Shown piece by piece: positions 48,015-57,210 of a stretch of DNA of 64,000 nt (positions within the stretch are counted from its first letter, which is position 1; every line of letters begins with the position of its first letter). The stretch spans positions 62,001 through 126,000 of the forward strand of contig NZ_JAJAQI010000012.1 of NCBI RefSeq assembly GCF_020523605.1, written 5' to 3'. Both the position numbers and the translations under genes were made by a program. This DNA is from Roseicella aerolata (lineage in GTDB: Bacteria > Pseudomonadota > Alphaproteobacteria > Acetobacterales > Acetobacteraceae). Below the pieces are notes generated by a model. It was given only the letters and a program-made list of their open reading frames with translations, did no database searches and had not been told where the DNA came from.

Positions 48015-48440
48015 TTGCCCCGTTCCCGGCTGCTCGCCCTCCTTGCCCTCCTCCTCCCGCAGGCCGCCGCCGCGGGTGACCTGCTGGTCACGGTGCGGGG
48101 CGTCGCCTCGGCCGAGGGGCAGGTGATGGTCGCGGCCTGCCCGCCGGAGGCCTATCCGGGCGGTGCCTGCCGCCATGTCGCGCGCGCCCCGGCCCGGCCC
48201 GGCGCGGTGCAGCTGCGGATCACCGGCCTGCCGGAAGGGCGCTGGGGCCTTTCCGCCTTTCACGATGCCGATGGCGACGGCCAGCTCGGCCGGGACTGGC
48301 TGGGCCGGCCGACCGAGGGCGTGGGCTTCGGCAATGACGCGCCGATCGGCCGCCTGGGCCCGCCCGGTTTCGAGGCGGCCTCGGTCGACACCCCGCTGCG
48401 GGGCGAGGCGCAGACCACCCTCACCCTCCGCTATCGCTGA
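48015..48440 (+). CDS. Exported DUF2141-domain protein
   Basis: 141 residues. A TTG start at 48015 behind CGGAGA is chosen because the signal peptide (RSRLLALLALLLPQAAAAG) begins there. The mature part reads DLLVTVRGVASAEGQVMVA, then WGLSAFHDADGDGQLGRDWLG and EGVGFGNDAPIGRLGPPGF, all typical of DUF2141. DADGDGQ looks like a calcium-type loop. The protein is probably periplasmic with unknown function. Confidence 0.82.
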   Translation: MPRSRLLALLALLLPQAAAAGDLLVTVRGVASAEGQVMVAACPPEAYPGGACRHVARAPARPGAVQLRITGLPEGRWGLSAFHDADGDGQLGRDWLGRPTEGVGFGNDAPIGRLGPPGFEAASVDTPLRGEAQTTLTLRYR

Positions 48441-48532
48441 AGGCCGAACTCAGGCCTGCCGCGCAACGGCCCGGCCGGCGGGGCGTTCCGGTGCCGCGGC
48501 CGATCCCCGGCCGGGAGGCCCCTTCGGTCCGC

Positions 48533-50428
48533 ATGCCCGACTCGCCGCCACCGACCCAGAATCGCGGCATCGCCGCCGCCGGCGTCCCCGGCTCCGGCCT
48601 GCAACTCCTCCAGGGCGCGCTCCTGGTCATCGCCGTGCTCTATTTCGGGCGGGAGCTGCTGATGCCGCTGGTGCTCGCGGTGCTGCTCTCCTTCGTGCTG
48701 GCGCCGGTCGTGCGCGGCCTCAGGCGCATCCACCTGCCGCGCGTCGCCGCCGTGCTCGTGGCCGTCGCCCTCGCCGGCACCGTCATCCTCGCGACCGGCC
48801 TGCTGCTCGGGCGGCAGGCGACCTCCCTGGCCGAGAACCTGCCGGGCTACCGGACCGCCGTACTGCAGAAGCTGGAGAGGTTGCAGGCCTCGGGCGGGCT
48901 GCTGGACCGCGTCTCCAGCGCCATGCAGGAGCTCGGCCGGACCGCCGGCGCGAACGAGCCGGCGGCACCCGCCCAGCCCCGCGCCGCCCCCAGCCGGCTG
49001 CCGAGCGAGGCGGTGCCGGTCGAGATCCGCGCCCCCGACCCAACCCCCTTCGAGATGATGCAGCGGGTGGCGGAGCCGCTGATCGGCCCGCTGGCGATCA
49101 CCGGCATCGTCGCCATCCTGGTCATCTTCATCCTGCTCTACCGGGAGGACCTGCGGGACCGGCTGATCCGCCTGGCCGGGGCGCGCGACCTGCACCGGAC
49201 CATGGCGGCGATGGACGACGCGGCCTACCGCCTGTCGCGCTACTTCCTGGCGCTCACCGCCATGAACACCGCCTATGGCCTGCTCATCGCGGCGGCGCTC
49301 TGGCTCATCGGCATCCCGAACCCGCTGCTCTGGGGCTTCGTCGCCGGGCTGATGCGCTTCGTGCCCTTCATCGGCAGCTTCATCGCGGCCGGCTTCCCCC
49401 TGCTGCTGGCGCTGGCGGTCGATCCGGGCTGGGCGACGCTGGTCTGGGTACTGATCCTTTTCGTCATCGGCGAGCTGGCGATGGGCCAGGTCTTCGAGCC
49501 GCTGGTCTTCGGCCACTCGACGGGCCTCTCGCCCATCGCGGTGATCGCCGCCGCGGCCTTCTGGACCTGGCTCTGGGGCCCGATCGGGCTGCTGATGGCG
49601 GTGCCGCTGACGGTCTGCCTGGTGGTGCTGGGGCGGCATGTGGACCGGCTGGAATTCCTCGACGTCATGCTGGGCGACAGCCCGCCGCTTGACCCGGAGG
49701 AGACCTTCTACCAGCGGGCGCTGGCCGGCGACACCGATGCGCTGGCAGAGCAGGCGGAGGGCTGCCTGAAGGACAGGCCCCTGGCCGAGTATCTGGATTC
49801 GGTGGCGCTGCCGGCGCTGCGGCTCGCCCAGGCGGACGCCGTGCACGGCGCCCTCTCGCCCGAGCGGCGGGACGGGCTGCAGCGGAGCGTCGAGATGCTG
49901 ATCGAGGACCTGGAGGAGGCGGAGGACCCGAAGCCCGAGGCGGGCGAGGAACCCGCCCCGGTGCCCGGCCCCTGGCAGGTGCCGGGGGCGGTGCTCTGCC
50001 TGCCCGGCCGCGGGCCCTTCGACGCGCTGGCCGCGGTGATGCTGGGCCAGGCGCTGCGGCGGCGCGGCTTCGGCGTGCAGATCGGCGGCATGGCGGCCGG
50101 CCCGGCGGCGCCGCCGAGGCTGCTCTGCCTCTGCCTGATCGAGGGCGGCAGCAGCGCGGCGACGGCGCGCTACCTGCTGCGCCGCGCGCGGCGACGGCTG
50201 CCGGGCACCCCCGCGCTTGCCCTCGCCTGGGCGCCGGACTCGGCCGGGACGCTGGCGACGGCGCTGAAGGCGGAGGGCCAGGCGGCGCCGCTGCTGCTGG
50301 CGAGCAGCCTCGCCGAGGCGCTGGACATGACGCTCGAGCAGGCCGGCAGCGCGGCGCCGCAGGTGCTGACGGAGCCGGCGCCGAGGCCGGAGCCGCCGAG
50401 CCTGGGCGTGGCCACGGCGCCGGCCTAG
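48533..50428 (+). CDS. AI-2E-family permease with long cytosolic C-terminal extension
   Basis: 631 residues. The first 370 residues are an eight-helix PerM/AI-2E permease: LLMPLVLAVLLSFVLAPVV, then LYREDLRDRLIRLAG and GFVAGLMRFVPFIGSFIAA. Despite the family name, most members do not move AI-2. The remaining 260 residues are soluble. From about 500 they look like a Rossmann-type domain (GAVLCLPGRGPFDALAAVML) of unknown ligand. ATG at 48533 is preferred; a GTG at 48491 is possible. The TAG stop is the first codon of a palindromic element. Confidence 0.87.
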   Translation: MPDSPPPTQNRGIAAAGVPGSGLQLLQGALLVIAVLYFGRELLMPLVLAVLLSFVLAPVVRGLRRIHLPRVAAVLVAVALAGTVILATGLLLGRQATSLAENLPGYRTAVLQKLERLQASGGLLDRVSSAMQELGRTAGANEPAAPAQPRAAPSRLPSEAVPVEIRAPDPTPFEMMQRVAEPLIGPLAITGIVAILVIFILLYREDLRDRLIRLAGARDLHRTMAAMDDAAYRLSRYFLALTAMNTAYGLLIAAALWLIGIPNPLLWGFVAGLMRFVPFIGSFIAAGFPLLLALAVDPGWATLVWVLILFVIGELAMGQVFEPLVFGHSTGLSPIAVIAAAAFWTWLWGPIGLLMAVPLTVCLVVLGRHVDRLEFLDVMLGDSPPLDPEETFYQRALAGDTDALAEQAEGCLKDRPLAEYLDSVALPALRLAQADAVHGALSPERRDGLQRSVEMLIEDLEEAEDPKPEAGEEPAPVPGPWQVPGAVLCLPGRGPFDALAAVMLGQALRRRGFGVQIGGMAAGPAAPPRLLCLCLIEGGSSAATARYLLRRARRRLPGTPALALAWAPDSAGTLATALKAEGQAAPLLLASSLAEALDMTLEQAGSAAPQVLTEPAPRPEPPSLGVATAPA

Positions 50429-50476
50429 AGCAGATCGCGGAGGGGCGTGAACGCCCGGGAGCCTGAATCTGCTCTA
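50426..50476. repeat. 51-bp palindromic element, type 2, copy C; provides the permease stop codon
   Basis: Perfect 10-base terminal repeats TAGAGCAGAT and ATCTGCTCTA enclose the hairpin GGGCG-TGAA-CGCCC (50443-50456). Bases 50426-50428 are the TAG stop of the AI-2E permease. It is followed by an AT-only-rich 11-nt spacer (50477-50487) and a type-1 element. Confidence 0.8.
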
Positions 50477-50487
50477 CAATTAATGAT

Positions 50488-50530
50488 CTACAGTGGATTG
50501 GCGTTCAGTTCTGAACGCAATCCGCTGTAG
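50488..50530. repeat. 43-bp palindromic element, type 1, copy B
   Basis: Arms CTACAGTGGATTGGCGTTCAG and CTGAACGCAATCCGCTGTAG pair around TT with one wobble and one bulge. It ends 14 bases from the stop of the convergent MFS gene, so the array at 50426-50530 fills the whole gap between two convergent genes and could terminate both. Confidence 0.8.
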
Positions 50531-50544
50531 TCCCAGGGACAGCA

Positions 50545-52059
50545 TCAGATCCGCCGCACCGGCACCCGCCAGGCCAGCCAGCTTCCGGCCGCGGCCAGCA
50601 GGGCGGCGCCGCCATAGGCGGCACGGAAGGCGCCCGTCAGCCCTTCCTTCAGCGCCGAACGCTCCGCCTCCGCCAGCCCCGGCAGCAGCGCCGGCCCTTC
50701 CCGCACCAGCCGGGCGAAGAGATCGGCCGTGCCGGCATCGCCCGCCGCCAGCGTCCCGAACAGCAGGGCACCGAGCAGCGTGGTGGCCATGGCGGCCCCC
50801 AGCGTCCGGGAGAACTGCACGGACCCCGCCGCGGCCCCCAGCCGCGCCGGCCCCGCCGCCACCTGCACCGTGATCTGCGAGACGGGGTAGGAGGTTCCCA
50901 TCCCCGTCGCCACCAGGCCGAACAGCAGGGCCAGCCAGCCCGGCGAGAGCACCGGTGCCAGCCAGGCCACCGCCAGCAGCCCGGCGGCGGCGAAGCCCAG
51001 GCCGATGCCCGCGATCGGCATGCCGATGCCGGTCCGCGTCATCAGCCGCCCCGCCGTCAGCCCGCCGATGCCGCCGCCGAGCGAGAGCGGCAGCAGCATC
51101 AGCCCGGCCGTCGCCGGGGAGAGGCCGCGCACGCTCTGCAGCCAGATCGGCAGGAAGGTGATCAGCGCCACCAGCGCGCCATGGGCGCAGCCGGTCAGCA
51201 GGTTGCTGCGCAGGATGGAGGGCTCGGCCAGCAGGGGCAGCGGCAGCAGCGGGTCGCGCGCCCGCTTCTCCTGCCGCAGCAGCAGGAGGAAGGCCAGGCC
51301 GGCCAGCAGGGCGAGGCCGATCGCCCCGGGCACGGCCGCGAGGTTGAGCCGCTGCGCCGCCTGCAAGGCCAGCAGCGCCGGGGTGACGAAGGCGGCGAAG
51401 AGCAGCACGCCCGCCAGGTCGAAGCGGAAGGCGCCGCCGCCGCCCGGCCGCGGCGGGATGCGCAGCGCCAGGCCGAAGGCGAGGGCGCTCGCCGGCAGCA
51501 TGGCCCAGAAGACCGCGCGCCAGCCGAAGGCACCGGTCAGCCAGCCGCCGAGCAGCGGGCCGAGGCAGGAGGCGGTGGTGAAGCAGGCGACGATCCAGGC
51601 CTGGAAGCGGCCGCGCTCGCGCGGCGGGACGGCTTCCGCGATCAGCGCCATGGTGAGGGTGGCGAGGCCGCCGCCCCCGAAGCCCTGCAGCAGCCGCCCT
51701 GCCAGCAGCGCGGGGAAGCCGGCTGCCGTCGCCGAGATCAGGGCGCCCAGCGCCTGGAGGATGAGCGCCGCGAGCAGCAGCCGCCGCCGGCCGAAGGCAT
51801 CGCCGAGGCGGCCGAAGACCGGCGCCGCGATGGTCGCCGCGATCAGCCAGGCGACGACCACCCAGGAGATGCGCTCGACCACGCCGAGGCTGCCGGCGAT
51901 GGCCGGCAGGGCCGTCGCCACGATGGTCTGGTCGATGGCGGCGATGATGATGGAGGGGGCCACGCCGGGGAAGCTGCGGAAGAAGGCGGCGCGCAGCGCG
52001 GCGGGGGTCATCGACGGCGCGGGGTCGGGCGGCGGGGCGCCGGCGTCGCGCGGGCTCAT
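50545..52059 (-). CDS. MFS multidrug exporter (DHA2/EmrB-QacA type)
   Basis: 504 residues with about 14 predicted helices. AAIDQTIVATALPAIAGSLG is the DHA2 motif C-like opening of EmrB/QacA pumps, followed by WVVVAWLIAATIAAPVFGRLGDAFGRRR (motif A). It exports drugs or lipophilic compounds using the proton gradient; substrates are unknown, and no MFP partner or TetR regulator is adjacent. Start ATG at 52059; an internal ATG 16 residues later (MTPAALRAAF) is also plausible. Confidence 0.9.
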   Translation of the reverse strand: MSPRDAGAPPPDPAPSMTPAALRAAFFRSFPGVAPSIIIAAIDQTIVATALPAIAGSLGVVERISWVVVAWLIAATIAAPVFGRLGDAFGRRRLLLAALILQALGALISATAAGFPALLAGRLLQGFGGGGLATLTMALIAEAVPPRERGRFQAWIVACFTTASCLGPLLGGWLTGAFGWRAVFWAMLPASALAFGLALRIPPRPGGGGAFRFDLAGVLLFAAFVTPALLALQAAQRLNLAAVPGAIGLALLAGLAFLLLLRQEKRARDPLLPLPLLAEPSILRSNLLTGCAHGALVALITFLPIWLQSVRGLSPATAGLMLLPLSLGGGIGGLTAGRLMTRTGIGMPIAGIGLGFAAAGLLAVAWLAPVLSPGWLALLFGLVATGMGTSYPVSQITVQVAAGPARLGAAAGSVQFSRTLGAAMATTLLGALLFGTLAAGDAGTADLFARLVREGPALLPGLAEAERSALKEGLTGAFRAAYGGAALLAAAGSWLAWRVPVRRI

Positions 52060-52217
52060 GCGGCGGGCGGGGAGGAAGGAGCAGGCATGCTGGCCCCACG
52101 GGAGGGCATCGGCATGGCTTTGTCCAGTCGTCCGACCAAGGCTGGGGCACCGGGCGGCGGCCGGGCCCGGGCGGGGCAGCGGGGAAACGGGGCGGCAGGG
52201 CGGGCGCCGCCCGCCGC

Positions 52218-53174
52218 CTACACCACGCTGTTGCGACCCATCTCCAGGAATTTCTCCCGCCGCCGCGCCCGCAGTGTGGCGCCGTCATGGGCCAGCAGCG
52301 GCTCCAGGCTCTCCCACACCTTGTCGCCCACGGCCTTCAGCGCCGAATCGGGGTCGCGATGCGCGCCGCCCATCGGCTCCGGCACCACGGCATCGATCAG
52401 GTTCAGCCGGCGGAGATCCTCGGCGGTCAGCTTCAGCGCCTCGGCCGCCGTCGCCGCCTGGGCGGAATCGCGCCAGAGGATGCTGGCGCAGCCCTCCGGG
52501 CTGATCACCGAATAGATGCTGTGCTCCAGCATCAGCACCCGGTCGGCGGCGGCCAGCGCGATGGCGCCGCCCGAGCCGCCCTCCCCGATGATCGTCGCCA
52601 CGAAGGGCACCGGCGCCTCCAGGCAGGCCTCGATGGAGCGGGCGATCGCCTCGGCCTGGCCGCGCGCCTCCGCCTCGATCCCCGGGAAGGCGCCGGCGGT
52701 GTCCACGAAGGAGAGGATTGGCAGGCCGAAGCGGCCGGCCAGCTCGATGATCCGACGGGCCTTCCGGTAGCCCTCCGGCCGGGCCATGCCGAAATTATGC
52801 TTCACCCGGCTCTCGGTATCCGCGCCCTTCTCGGTGCCGAGCACCGCGACCGCCCGGCCGCGGAACCGCCCGAGGCCGCCGACCACCGCCGCGTCATCGG
52901 CGAAGGCCCGGTCGCCGGCCAGCGGGGTCCATTCCTCGATATGGGCGCGGATGTAGTCCAGGCATTTCGGCCGGTCCGGGTGGCGCGCGACCAGGGCCTT
53001 CTGCCAGGGGGTCAGCTTGGCATAGGTGCTCTTCAGCAGGGCCTGCGCCTTGTCGCGCAGCTTCGCCACCTCGTCCGCCACGTCGATGCCGCCGGCATCG
53101 GTGGTGCGGCGCAGCTCCTCGATCTTGCCCTCGAGCTCGGCGATCGGTTTTTCGAAATCCAGGAAGTGGCGCAT
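52218..53174 (-). CDS. accA: Acetyl-CoA carboxylase carboxyltransferase subunit alpha
   Basis: 318 residues, full length. It opens FLDFEKPIAELEGKIEELR and shows HFGMARPEGYRKA-type CoA loops (NFGMARPEGYRKARR), FVDTAGAFPGIEAEARGQAE and GEGGSGGAIALAAADRVLML. It forms the carboxyltransferase with AccD, making malonyl-CoA for fatty acid synthesis. accD and accBC are not in the window, the usual arrangement. It is divergent from the methyltransferase. Confidence 0.97.
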   Translation of the reverse strand: MRHFLDFEKPIAELEGKIEELRRTTDAGGIDVADEVAKLRDKAQALLKSTYAKLTPWQKALVARHPDRPKCLDYIRAHIEEWTPLAGDRAFADDAAVVGGLGRFRGRAVAVLGTEKGADTESRVKHNFGMARPEGYRKARRIIELAGRFGLPILSFVDTAGAFPGIEAEARGQAEAIARSIEACLEAPVPFVATIIGEGGSGGAIALAAADRVLMLEHSIYSVISPEGCASILWRDSAQAATAAEALKLTAEDLRRLNLIDAVVPEPMGGAHRDPDSALKAVGDKVWESLEPLLAHDGATLRARRREKFLEMGRNSVV

Positions 53175-53408
53175 CGGGTCCCTGTGGCCCGAGGCGGCGG
53201 GCCAGGCATGGCAGAATGGGCCCCTGCCGCGGCGCGCGGTCCTGCTGCGCCGCGGGACTGGTCCCCCGGGCGCCGGGGTTAGCGGAAAAGCGCGGAGGGA
53301 GGAAGCGGCGACGGTGGTCAGCCGGGGGTTGGCGGGCGCCGCACCGCCGCCGCCGAACGGGGCCGGGCCATGGGCGTTGCGCGCTCACCCCGGCGCGAGG
53401 AGCGTTGC

Positions 53409-54239
53409 ATGGCCGAGACCGACTGGCGCGCCACCAACCAGGCGCATTGGAAGGAGCGGGTCGCGATCCACCTGGCCCCCGGCGGCTACGACCTGACCGC
53501 GCTGCGCGCCGGCCAGGGCCGGCTGGACGCGATCGTCGAGGCGGAGCTCGGCCCCGTCGCCGGCTGCCGCGTGTTGCACCTGCAATGCCATGTCGGCCAG
53601 GACACGCTGACGCTTGCCCAGCGCGGGGCGGCGGTGACCGGCCTCGACTTCTGCAGCGCCGGCATCGAGGCGGCGCGCGCGCTGGCGGGGGAGCTGGGCC
53701 TCGCGGACCGTGCCCGCTTCGTCGAGTCCGACCTCTACCAGGCGCCGGAGGCGTTGGCCGAGCCCGAGAGCTTCGACCTGGTCTTCGTCACCTGGGGCGC
53801 GCTGGCCTGGCTGCCGGACATCGCGGGCTGGGCGCGGGTGGTGGCGGGGTTCCTGAAGCCCGGCGGCCGGCTCTACCTGGCGGAGGGCCACCCCATCGCC
53901 CTGGTCTTCGACGACCGCGCCCCGACCGCGATCGAGGGCATGCCCGGCTGGCTGGTGCCCTATTTCGACCCGCGCGCGCTCGTCCTGGACGAGGAGGAGG
54001 ATTACGCGAACCCGGCGGCGCGGCTGACCCAGACCCGCACGGTCACCTGGATGCACCCGGTAGCGGAGGTGCTGGGCGCGCTGCGCGGCGCCGGGATGCG
54101 GCTTGACTGGCTGCACGAGCATCCGCGGGTGACCTGGCGGATGTTCCAGGCGCTGGAGCGGGACGCCGACGGCCTCTGGGCCTGGCCGGGCCGGCCCTGG
54201 CTGCCGCTGGCCTATTCGCTGGCGGCGGTGAGGGAGTGA
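53409..54239 (+). CDS. Class I SAM-dependent methyltransferase
   Basis: 276 residues. The SAM site reads RVLHLQCHVGQDTLTLAQRG (motif I), then VTGLDFCSAGIEAAR and FDLVFVTWGALAWLPD (motif IV). The closing half has WLHEHPRVTWRMFQ. The substrate is unknown. ATG at 53409 follows GAGGAGCG. It converges on xerD with four bases between the stops. Confidence 0.87.
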   Translation: MAETDWRATNQAHWKERVAIHLAPGGYDLTALRAGQGRLDAIVEAELGPVAGCRVLHLQCHVGQDTLTLAQRGAAVTGLDFCSAGIEAARALAGELGLADRARFVESDLYQAPEALAEPESFDLVFVTWGALAWLPDIAGWARVVAGFLKPGGRLYLAEGHPIALVFDDRAPTAIEGMPGWLVPYFDPRALVLDEEEDYANPAARLTQTRTVTWMHPVAEVLGALRGAGMRLDWLHEHPRVTWRMFQALERDADGLWAWPGRPWLPLAYSLAAVRE

Positions 54240-54243
54240 GCGC

Positions 54244-55182
54244 CTACCGGTCCGGGGCGGCCGGGTCCTCCCGTTCGGCGAGCGGGTGGTGCGCCTCCAC
54301 CAGCGCCTTCAGCCTTTCCTCCAGCACCTTGGTGTAGATCTGCGTGGTGGCGATGTCGGCATGCCCCAGCAGCAATTGCAGGCTGCGCAGATCCGCCCCC
54401 CGCCCCAGCAGGTGGCTGGCGAAGGAATGCCTGAGGACATGCGGGCTCACCCGCTCGGGGTCGATGCCCGCGGCCAGCGCCGCATCCTTCAGCAGCAGCC
54501 CGAGCGCCTGGCGGGTCATGTGGCCATTGGCCGCGCGCGAGGGGAAGAGCCAGCGCTGCGCCCGCGCGCCGGTCGCGGAGGCCCGGCCCGTCTCCGCCAG
54601 CGCCTCGCGCGCCGCGATCGCCGCCGCCCGCGCCCGGTTCGAGATCGGCACCAGCCGCTCCCGCCCGCCCTTGCCGCGCACCGCGACCAGCGGCGCGTCC
54701 GGCCGGAGGGCCGAGGCGGGCAGCACCACCAGTTCGCTGGCGCGCAGGCCGGAGCAGTAGAGCAGCTCGATCGCCGCCGCCGCCTGGGGCCCGCGATGGC
54801 CCGGCAGGGTCGCGGCGCCGGCCAGCAGCGCCTCCACCTCCGCCTCGGTGATGGCCTTCGGCAGGCTGGGCGCCGGTTTCGGCCCCTCCAGCAGCTCGGT
54901 CGGGTCGTCTGCCCGCACCCCCTCCCGCGCCAGGAAGCGGAAGAACTGGCGCAGGGAGGAGAGCCGCCGCGCCGCCGTCCGCGGCCGGAGGCCGAGATCG
55001 CTCAGCCGGCGCAGATAGGCCCGCAGGGTCTCGGTCCCGGCCCCCGCGGGCGGCGTGCCCTGCCGGTCACAGAAGTCGAAGAAATCCTGCAGGTCGGCGC
55101 CATAAGCGGCCTGCGTGTTGCGGGCGGCGCCACGCTCCGCCGCCAGCATCTCCAGGAAGGCTTCCAGGTGCCGGGCGGCCAA
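54244..55182 (-). CDS. xerD: Tyrosine recombinase XerD
   Basis: 312 residues. The N-terminal SAM-like domain ends near 110; the catalytic domain has Arg in YCSGLRASELVVLP, Lys/Arg strand GKGGRERLVPIS, HVLRHSFASHLLGRGADLR, GHADIATTQIYTKV with the terminal nucleophile Tyr. It resolves chromosome dimers with XerC at dif. Housekeeping context (aroKB, accA) rather than an integron or phage supports XerD over a mobile integrase. Confidence 0.93.
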   Translation of the reverse strand: MAARHLEAFLEMLAAERGAARNTQAAYGADLQDFFDFCDRQGTPPAGAGTETLRAYLRRLSDLGLRPRTAARRLSSLRQFFRFLAREGVRADDPTELLEGPKPAPSLPKAITEAEVEALLAGAATLPGHRGPQAAAAIELLYCSGLRASELVVLPASALRPDAPLVAVRGKGGRERLVPISNRARAAAIAAREALAETGRASATGARAQRWLFPSRAANGHMTRQALGLLLKDAALAAGIDPERVSPHVLRHSFASHLLGRGADLRSLQLLLGHADIATTQIYTKVLEERLKALVEAHHPLAEREDPAAPDR

Positions 55183-55191
55183 ATCCCGGCC

Positions 55192-55338
55192 TCAGCGGGT
55201 CTGGAAGCGGTCGTTCGGCACGACCCGCTCGACCGGCTTCGGCTCGACCGAGGGGGGGAAGGCCCCGACGGCGAGCATTCCCACCGCGACCAGGGCAAGC
55301 AGGATCGCGGCAAGCAGCAGAATGGGCCGACGGAACAT
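55192..55338 (-). CDS. Small single-pass membrane protein between xerD and aroKB
   Basis: 48 residues: MFRRPILLLAAILLALVAVG forms one helix, then AVGAFPPSVEPKPVERVV and a short polar tail. It is on the xerD strand and ends nine bases before the xerD start, so the two are probably co-transcribed. The short hydrophobic-proline pattern is typical of small conserved envelope proteins, but no family is recognised. It is divergent from aroKB. Confidence 0.6.
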   Translation of the reverse strand: MFRRPILLLAAILLALVAVGMLAVGAFPPSVEPKPVERVVPNDRFQTR

Positions 55339-55388
55339 TGCGGGCAGGGTCCTCGCGCAAAGGCGGCGGTGTGCTAGCCTTCGGCATC

Positions 55389-57161
55389 GTGTCACGCAAC
55401 AACGCCATCGCCTGCGCATCGTCCGCCGCATCCTCCGCCCCGGCCGCCGTCGCGCCCGCCGCCCCCGGGGCGGCCGCCTGGACCGGCCCCGCGCCGGGGC
55501 CTGCCACGCGGCCCGCCCCCTGGCTGCAGGGGCGGAGCATCGTGCTCGTCGGCATGCCGGGCTCGGGCAAGTCCTCGATCGGGCGGCGGCTGTCGCTCAG
55601 GCTCGGCCTGCCCTTCCTGGATGCGGACACCGAGATCGAGGCGGCGGCCGGCCTGCCGATCACCGAGATCTTCTCCCGCTACGGGGAGCCGCATTTCCGC
55701 GATGGCGAACGGCGGGTGATCAGCCGCCTGCTGGCCGGCCCGCCGGTGGTGCTGGCGACCGGCGGCGGCGCCTTCGCCGATGCCCGGACCCGCGCCGCGA
55801 TCCGCGCCTCGGGCGCCGTCTCGGTCTGGCTGCGCTGCCGGCTGCCGACGCTGCTGAAGCGCGTCGCCGGGCGCGACCACCGGCCGATGTTCCTTCATGC
55901 CGACCCCGCGGAGGTGCTCCAGCGGCTGATGACGGCGCGCCACCCCCTCTATGCCGAGGCCGATCTCGTGATCCAGTGCAGCGATGAAAGCCCCGAGACG
56001 ACCACCCGCCGGGTGCAGGAGGCGCTGGAGGCCTGGCAGCCGCCGGCCCGGCTGCCGGTGACGCTGGGCGAGCGCAGCTACGACATCGTGGTGGGGGACG
56101 GGTTGCTGCAGCGCGCCGGGGCGCTGCTGGCGCCGGTGCTGCCGGCGCGCCGCGTGGTGGTGGTGACCGACGGAACGGTGGCGCCGCTGCACCTGCCGGC
56201 GCTGCGGGTCGGGCTGGAGGAGGCGGGCTTCGCGACGCTGGCCGAGATCGCCGTGCCGCCCGGCGAGGCGAGCAAGGATTTCTCCGCCCTGCAATCGGTG
56301 CTGGAGCGGATGCTGGCCGCGGGTGCGGACCGCCGCACCGCCGTCATCGCCCTCGGCGGCGGCGTGGTCGGCGACCTCGCCGGCTTCGCGGCCGCGGTCG
56401 CGCTGCGCGGCCTGCCCTTCGTGCAGGTGCCAACCACGCTGCTGGCGCAGGTGGACAGCAGCGTCGGCGGCAAGACCGGCGTGAACCTGGCGCTGGGCAA
56501 GAACCTGGTCGGTGCCTTCCACCAGCCGCGCATCGTGCTGGCCGATACCGCGACGCTCCGCACCCTACCGCCGCGGGAATTGCGGGCGGGCTATGCCGAG
56601 GTGGCGAAGCACGGGCTGCTCTCGGGCGAGACGCTTTGGCGCTGGTGCGAGGGCAACGGCGCGGCGCTGGTCGCGGGCGATGCCGCGGCGCAGGCACATG
56701 CGGTGCTGGAGAGCTGCCGCCTGAAGGCCGCGGTGGTCGCGGGCGATGAGCGGGAGGAGAGCGCCGAGGGCGGCCGCGCCCTGCTCAACCTCGGCCACAC
56801 CTTCGGCCATGCGCTGGAGGCGGAGTGCGGCTATGGCGGCACGCTGCTGCACGGGGAGGCGGTGGGGGTGGGCCTCGGCCTCGCGGCCAGCCTCTCGGCC
56901 CGGCTCGGCCAGTGCAGCCAGGAATTGCCGGGGCGCGTCATCTCCCACCTCCAGGCCTGCGGCATGCCGGCCCGCATCCGCGACCTGCCGCGGACATTCT
57001 CGACCGCCGCGCTGATGGGGCGGATGCGCAAGGACAAGAAGGTGCGCGACGGCAACCTGCGCTTCGTCCTGCTGCGCGGCCCGGGCGAGGCCTATACCGC
57101 GGGCGACGTGCCGCCGGCGATGGTCGAGAGCCTGCTGCGCGACGAGGGCTGCGAGGCCTGA
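55389..57161 (+). CDS. aroKB: Shikimate kinase-3-dehydroquinate synthase fusion
   Basis: About 590 residues. After a low-complexity Ala/Pro leader, residues ~45-220 are AroK with Walker A GMPGSGKSSIGRRL, LDADTEIE, RDGERRV and ATGGGAF. From about 225 it is AroB: GGGVVGDLAGFAAAV, QVPTTLLAQVDSSVGGKTG, GKNLVGAFHQP and LNLGHTFGHALEAE. Both sites look intact, so the protein would catalyse steps two and five of the shikimate pathway. The start is uncertain: GTG at 55389 is one choice; the leader is unlike either enzyme. No gap or frameshift separates the halves. Confidence 0.93.
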   Translation: MSRNNAIACASSAASSAPAAVAPAAPGAAAWTGPAPGPATRPAPWLQGRSIVLVGMPGSGKSSIGRRLSLRLGLPFLDADTEIEAAAGLPITEIFSRYGEPHFRDGERRVISRLLAGPPVVLATGGGAFADARTRAAIRASGAVSVWLRCRLPTLLKRVAGRDHRPMFLHADPAEVLQRLMTARHPLYAEADLVIQCSDESPETTTRRVQEALEAWQPPARLPVTLGERSYDIVVGDGLLQRAGALLAPVLPARRVVVVTDGTVAPLHLPALRVGLEEAGFATLAEIAVPPGEASKDFSALQSVLERMLAAGADRRTAVIALGGGVVGDLAGFAAAVALRGLPFVQVPTTLLAQVDSSVGGKTGVNLALGKNLVGAFHQPRIVLADTATLRTLPPRELRAGYAEVAKHGLLSGETLWRWCEGNGAALVAGDAAAQAHAVLESCRLKAAVVAGDEREESAEGGRALLNLGHTFGHALEAECGYGGTLLHGEAVGVGLGLAASLSARLGQCSQELPGRVISHLQACGMPARIRDLPRTFSTAALMGRMRKDKKVRDGNLRFVLLRGPGEAYTAGDVPPAMVESLLRDEGCEA

Positions 57162-57210
57162 GGGCGCCGCCGGCCGGGCGTGACGAGCCCAACCGCATCA
57201 GACCTCTGCC

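Noticed and set aside
54244-55182. Phage or integron integrase marking a mobile island
   Set aside because: The tyrosine recombinase matches XerD and sits among housekeeping genes. No att-like repeats, tRNA or phage genes are near.
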